8,330 nt of DNA from Sulfurimonas sp. GTDB taxonomy: Bacteria > Campylobacterota > Campylobacteria > Campylobacterales > Sulfurimonadaceae. The notes beneath the pieces are model-generated. The model was not told the origin of the DNA. It was given only the letters and a program-made list of their open reading frames with translations, and made no database searches. The translations under genes were made by a program, and so were the position numbers. Position 1 is the stretch's first letter, and each line of letters opens with the position of its first letter. Shown here one piece after another: positions 6,344 to 8,330 of the stretch. Location: assembly GCA_022712775.1 (NCBI GenBank), contig JAFLJZ010000162.1, positions 1-8,330 on the forward strand, written 5' to 3'.

Positions 6344-6394
6344 AATTTCATACATTTACTTAATTTATGTTGAAATTATAAAATTCTTTTATAA
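6344..6394 (+). terminator. Two AT-rich hairpins after the c-di-GMP gene, possible weak terminator
   Basis: The first inverted repeat pairs AATTTCA (6344-6350) with TGAAATT (6371-6377) and ACAT (6352-6355) with ATGT (6367-6370), with one bulged T and an 11-base loop. The second is a perfect TTATAAAA/TTTTATAA pair (6376-6383 and 6387-6394) with a 3-base loop. They share two bases and so could exclude each other. Neither has a GC-rich stem or a long T-tract, so termination is plausible but unproven. Confidence 0.3.
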
Positions 6395-6422
6395 AACAAG
6401 TGTATATGTAACATTTTTGAGA

Positions 6423-6428
6423 TATAAT
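6423..6428 (+). promoter_or_regulatory. -10 box for the small exported protein gene
   Basis: TATAAT 28 bases before the ATG at 6457, followed by GGGA at 6448-6451 as ribosome-binding site. No clear -35. It makes this small gene an independent transcription unit. Confidence 0.5.
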
Positions 6429-6456
6429 TCCGAAATAATAAAAAAACGGGATAAAA

Positions 6457-6678
6457 ATGAGAATATTTACATCACTACTACTGGCACTTATCGTATCATC
6501 TTTACAAGCAAATGACTTGACAATTGTAAAAGAATTAACCAAATATACAGAGTTGAAAAATAATTTGTATCTAAAAAAAATGGAAGAAAAAAGAAATATG
6601 ACGATGCAAAGTAGAGATGTGAGAGATGATATCCGAAACTATAAATCAATGAAAATTTATGCAAGCTTAAGAGGATAA
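6457..6678 (+). CDS. Small probably exported charged protein, function unknown (73 aa)
   Basis: I do not recognise a family. The 73-residue product begins with a good signal peptide, MRIFTSLLLALIVSSLQA, with likely cleavage before NDL (about residue 18). The mature part of about 55 residues is highly charged and helix-forming: VKELTKYTELKNN, then KKMEEKRNMTMQSRDVRDDI. It has no cysteine, so it is neither a lipoprotein nor a haem protein. It has its own -10 box and a ribosome-binding site (GGGA). The neighbours, a c-di-GMP sensor upstream and acpP downstream, give no direct hint. The composition suggests a small periplasmic helical protein, perhaps a chaperone-like or envelope-associated one; that is guesswork. 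Confidence 0.65.
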   Translation: MRIFTSLLLALIVSSLQANDLTIVKELTKYTELKNNLYLKKMEEKRNMTMQSRDVRDDIRNYKSMKIYASLRG

Positions 6679-6700
6679 ATTAAGAACACAATTTATTTTA
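6675..6700 (+). terminator. Weak hairpin after the small exported protein gene
   Basis: ATAAATT (6675-6681), overlapping the stop codon, pairs with AATTTAT (6690-6696) around an 8-base loop, followed by a run of T. The stem is entirely A/T, so it is only a weak terminator candidate. Confidence 0.25.
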
Positions 6701-6783
6701 TAGTCTCCTTCTCCAATATAGCCTACCGCTTTTTACCAGTACTTTCACCTTAATAAACATAGAATATTTTAAGCTAAATTTGA

Positions 6784-6789
6784 TATAAT
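6784..6789 (+). promoter_or_regulatory. -10 box of the acpP promoter
   Basis: TATAAT, 34 bases before the acpP ATG at 6824. The -35 region is not a clear match. A strong promoter is expected because acyl carrier protein is very abundant. Confidence 0.55.
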
Positions 6790-6813
6790 TATTCGATTAA
6801 ATTAAAAAAAAAC

Positions 6814-6818
6814 AGGAG
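6814..6818 (+). promoter_or_regulatory. Ribosome-binding site that decides the acpP start
   Basis: AGGAG lies 2 bases before an ATG at 6821 and 5 bases before the adjacent ATG at 6824. The second spacing is far better and gives the family N-terminus MALIDDIKE, so 6824 is taken as the start. Confidence 0.7.
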
Positions 6819-6823
6819 CTATG

Positions 6824-7051
6824 ATGGCACTTATAGATGATATTAAAGAAGTAGTAGTTGAGCAATTAAGCGTAAACGCGGATGAAGTTAAAGAAGATGC
6901 GAAGTTTGTTGAAGATTTAGGTGCTGATAGCCTAGATGTTGTTGAATTAGTAATGGCTCTTGAAGAGAAATTTGATATTGAAATTCCTGATGATGAAGCA
7001 GAGAAAATCCAAACGCTTAATGATGTTGTTGCATACATTGAGAGTAAATAA
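6824..7051 (+). CDS. acpP: Acyl carrier protein
   Basis: A 75-residue acidic helical protein that carries growing acyl chains on a 4'-phosphopantetheine arm in type II fatty-acid synthesis. The attachment site is Ser36 in the motif [20 protein letters not shown], which is canonical. Length and ends are typical for bacterial AcpP, with the N-terminus [11 protein letters not shown] and the C-terminus [10 protein letters not shown]. It has its own promoter and a strong AGGAG ribosome-binding site. It is followed by a terminator-like hairpin and then fabF, its enzymatic partner. The acpP-fabF order is widely conserved. No anomaly is seen. Confidence 0.97.
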   Translation: MALIDDIKEVVVEQLSVNADEVKEDAKFVEDLGADSLDVVELVMALEEKFDIEIPDDEAEKIQTLNDVVAYIESK

Positions 7052-7070
7052 TTAAATTATCTGTATTTAC

Positions 7071-7101
7071 AACTGAGGGTGACCTCAGTTTAAATATTTT
7101 T
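7071..7101 (+). terminator. Hairpin and T-run between acpP and fabF
   Basis: AACTGAGG (7071-7078) and CCTCAGTT (7083-7090) form a perfect 8-bp stem around a GTGA loop. A T-run (7096-7101) begins after a 5-base AT spacer. It is the most GC-rich and convincing terminator in the window. It probably ends a monocistronic acpP message, wholly or in part. Confidence 0.7.
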
Positions 7102-7112
7102 TATAGTTAGTT

Positions 7113-7141
7113 TTGACTAATTTTTAAAAGTATTTTATAAT
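7113..7141 (+). promoter_or_regulatory. Near-consensus sigma-70 promoter for fabF
   Basis: TTGACT (7113-7118) and TATAAT (7136-7141) are separated by exactly 17 bases, the best -35/-10 pair in the window. Transcription would start near 7148, leaving only about 12 bases before the fabF ATG and starting within or at the GGGAGAG ribosome-binding site (7147-7153). This short leader is unusual but workable. Confidence 0.55.
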
Positions 7142-7159
7142 TTTTTGGGAGAGTATTAA

Positions 7160-8330
7160 ATGAGAAGAGTAGTAGTAACTGGTCTAGGCATGATTAATTC
7201 AGTTGGTAACGATAAAGAAACATCATTTAAAGCAATATGTGATGGTGAATGTGGAATCGATACAATCTCAATATTTGATCCTGAAAACTTCAGTGTAAAA
7301 ATCGCAGGTGAAGTAAGGGATTTTGACCCCTCAACAGTAATGGCTCCAAAAGAAGTTAAAAAAGCAGATAGATTTATTCATCTTGGTTTAAAAGCTGCGC
7401 AAGAAGCAATGCTTGATGCTAAGATACCTGAAACTACGGATATGACACGTTTTGGAATTTCTGCTGGTTCTGGAATCGGTGGACTTCCTTTAATAGAAAA
7501 AAATTCAAAAATATTAGCAGATAGAGGTCCAAGAAGAATTTCTCCATTCTTCATCCCTGGTGCCTTAGTAAATATGCTTGGTGGATTTGTTTCAATAGAA
7601 CATGGCACACAAGGACCAAACCTTTCAAGTGTAACTGCTTGTGCAGCTGGAACTCACGCTATAAGTGAAGCTTGTAAAACGATTATGTGTAATGGAGCTG
7701 AGCAAATGTTAGTTGTATCTGCAGAATCAGCTATTACAGGTGTAGGTATTGGTGGTTTTGCTGCTATGAAAGCACTCTCAACAAACAATGAAAATCCAAA
7801 AGGAGCTTCAAGACCTTTTGATGCTAATCGTGATGGATTTGTTATGGGTGAGGGTGCAGCAGCATTAGTTTTAGAAGAATATGAAAGTGCTAAATATCGT
7901 GGTGCAAATATCTATGGTGAAATTATAGGTTTTGGTGAATCTGGTGATGCTAATCATATTACAACTCCATCACTTGATGGTCCAGCTCGTGCAATGAAAG
8001 CGGCTTACAAAATGGCAGGAGAGCCGAAGATTGACTATGTAAATGCACATGGTACTTCAACTCCTATTAATGATAAAAATGAAACAGCAGCTGTAAAAGA
8101 CTTACTAGGTGGTAAAGAAAACTGTCCTCCAATGAGTTCAATCAAAGGTCAAATTGGTCACTGTCTTGGTGCTGCTGGTGGTATCGAAGCTGTTACATGT
8201 TTAATGGCTATGAGAGATGGTATTATCCCTCCAACAATCAACTATACTACACCAGATGAAAATTGTGATTTGGATATTGTTCCAAATGCTTCAAGAAAAG
8301 CTACATTAAATGTGGTTATGAGTAACTCTT
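7160..8330 (+). CDS. fabF: 3-oxoacyl-[acyl-carrier-protein] synthase II, 3' end beyond the window
   Basis: KAS II condenses malonyl-ACP with acyl-ACP in the elongation steps of fatty-acid synthesis and, in E. coli, controls the making of cis-vaccenate from palmitoleate. The 390 residues present start MRRVVVTGLGMINSVG, the usual FabF N-terminus. The catalytic triad is visible: Cys161 in SSVTACAAGTH, His296 in VNAHGTSTPINDKNET, and His333 in KGQIGHCLGAAGGIEA with Lys328. The sequence stops at VVMSNS, just before the expected GFGGTN loop, so about 15-20 residues are missing at the right edge. The GGGAGAG ribosome-binding site lies 6 bases before the ATG. It follows acpP but is separated by a terminator-like hairpin and a good promoter. 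In related genomes accA often follows; this cannot be seen here. Confidence 0.96.
   Translation, partial: MRRVVVTGLGMINSVGNDKETSFKAICDGECGIDTISIFDPENFSVKIAGEVRDFDPSTVMAPKEVKKADRFIHLGLKAAQEAMLDAKIPETTDMTRFGISAGSGIGGLPLIEKNSKILADRGPRRISPFFIPGALVNMLGGFVSIEHGTQGPNLSSVTACAAGTHAISEACKTIMCNGAEQMLVVSAESAITGVGIGGFAAMKALSTNNENPKGASRPFDANRDGFVMGEGAAALVLEEYESAKYRGANIYGEIIGFGESGDANHITTPSLDGPARAMKAAYKMAGEPKIDYVNAHGTSTPINDKNETAAVKDLLGGKENCPPMSSIKGQIGHCLGAAGGIEAVTCLMAMRDGIIPPTINYTTPDENCDLDIVPNASRKATLNVVMSNS

Noticed and set aside
6698..6760. A 20-codon minus-strand frame with an arginine-rich end (YWRRRL) upstream of acpP
   Set aside because: It is too short, has no ribosome-binding site, and lies in the leader and intergenic region before acpP. 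Chance is the simplest explanation.
6802..7038. Minus-strand open frame of 78 codons opposite acpP
   Set aside because: It is the serine-rich shadow of acpP; the plus strand is an unmistakable acyl carrier protein.

Overview
The window is AT-rich chromosomal DNA, most likely from a Campylobacterota (epsilonproteobacterial) genome of the Sulfurimonas/Sulfurovum type. The grounds are the acpP-fabF order and their sequences, a Ctb-like group III truncated haemoglobin, a short NifU-like scaffold protein, a periplasmic dihaem peroxidase, and many promoters that are mainly a TATAAT-like -10 box with a weak -35. This assignment is inference from gene content; no 16S or other decisive marker is present.

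Positions 1-985 are an accessory or decaying stretch read on the minus strand. The left edge holds the 5' end of a broken uvrB copy: its start codon is lost, it has an in-frame TAA, the Walker A glycine is changed, and a +1/-1 frameshift pair lies within 20 bases. Just upstream of it is a two-gene toxin-antitoxin module, a ParE/RelE-type toxin with its small antitoxin. Positions 985-1194 encode a 69-residue protein of unknown function, divergent from the next gene.

Positions 1282-1964 hold two convergent genes, a truncated haemoglobin (+) and a NifU C-terminal-domain protein (-), whose stop codons overlap in the palindrome TTAA.

Positions 2061-6326 look like one transcription unit of three plus-strand genes. 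The first encodes a membrane-anchored TerB-like plus J-domain co-chaperone, the second a periplasmic dihaem cytochrome c peroxidase, and the third a membrane sensor with PAS, GGDEF and EAL domains. The last two overlap by 4 bases (ATGA). The arrangement suggests a link between peroxide handling in the envelope and cyclic-di-GMP signalling, but nothing in the sequence proves it.

Positions 6457-6678 encode a small, probably exported, highly charged protein of unknown function with its own promoter. Positions 6784-8330 are the fatty-acid synthesis block: promoter, acpP, a clear terminator-like hairpin, a near-consensus promoter, then fabF, which runs off the right edge. The hairpin and second promoter suggest that acpP and fabF levels are set separately.

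No tRNA, rRNA, CRISPR array or intact insertion sequence was seen. All intergenic gaps are shorter than 160 bases.
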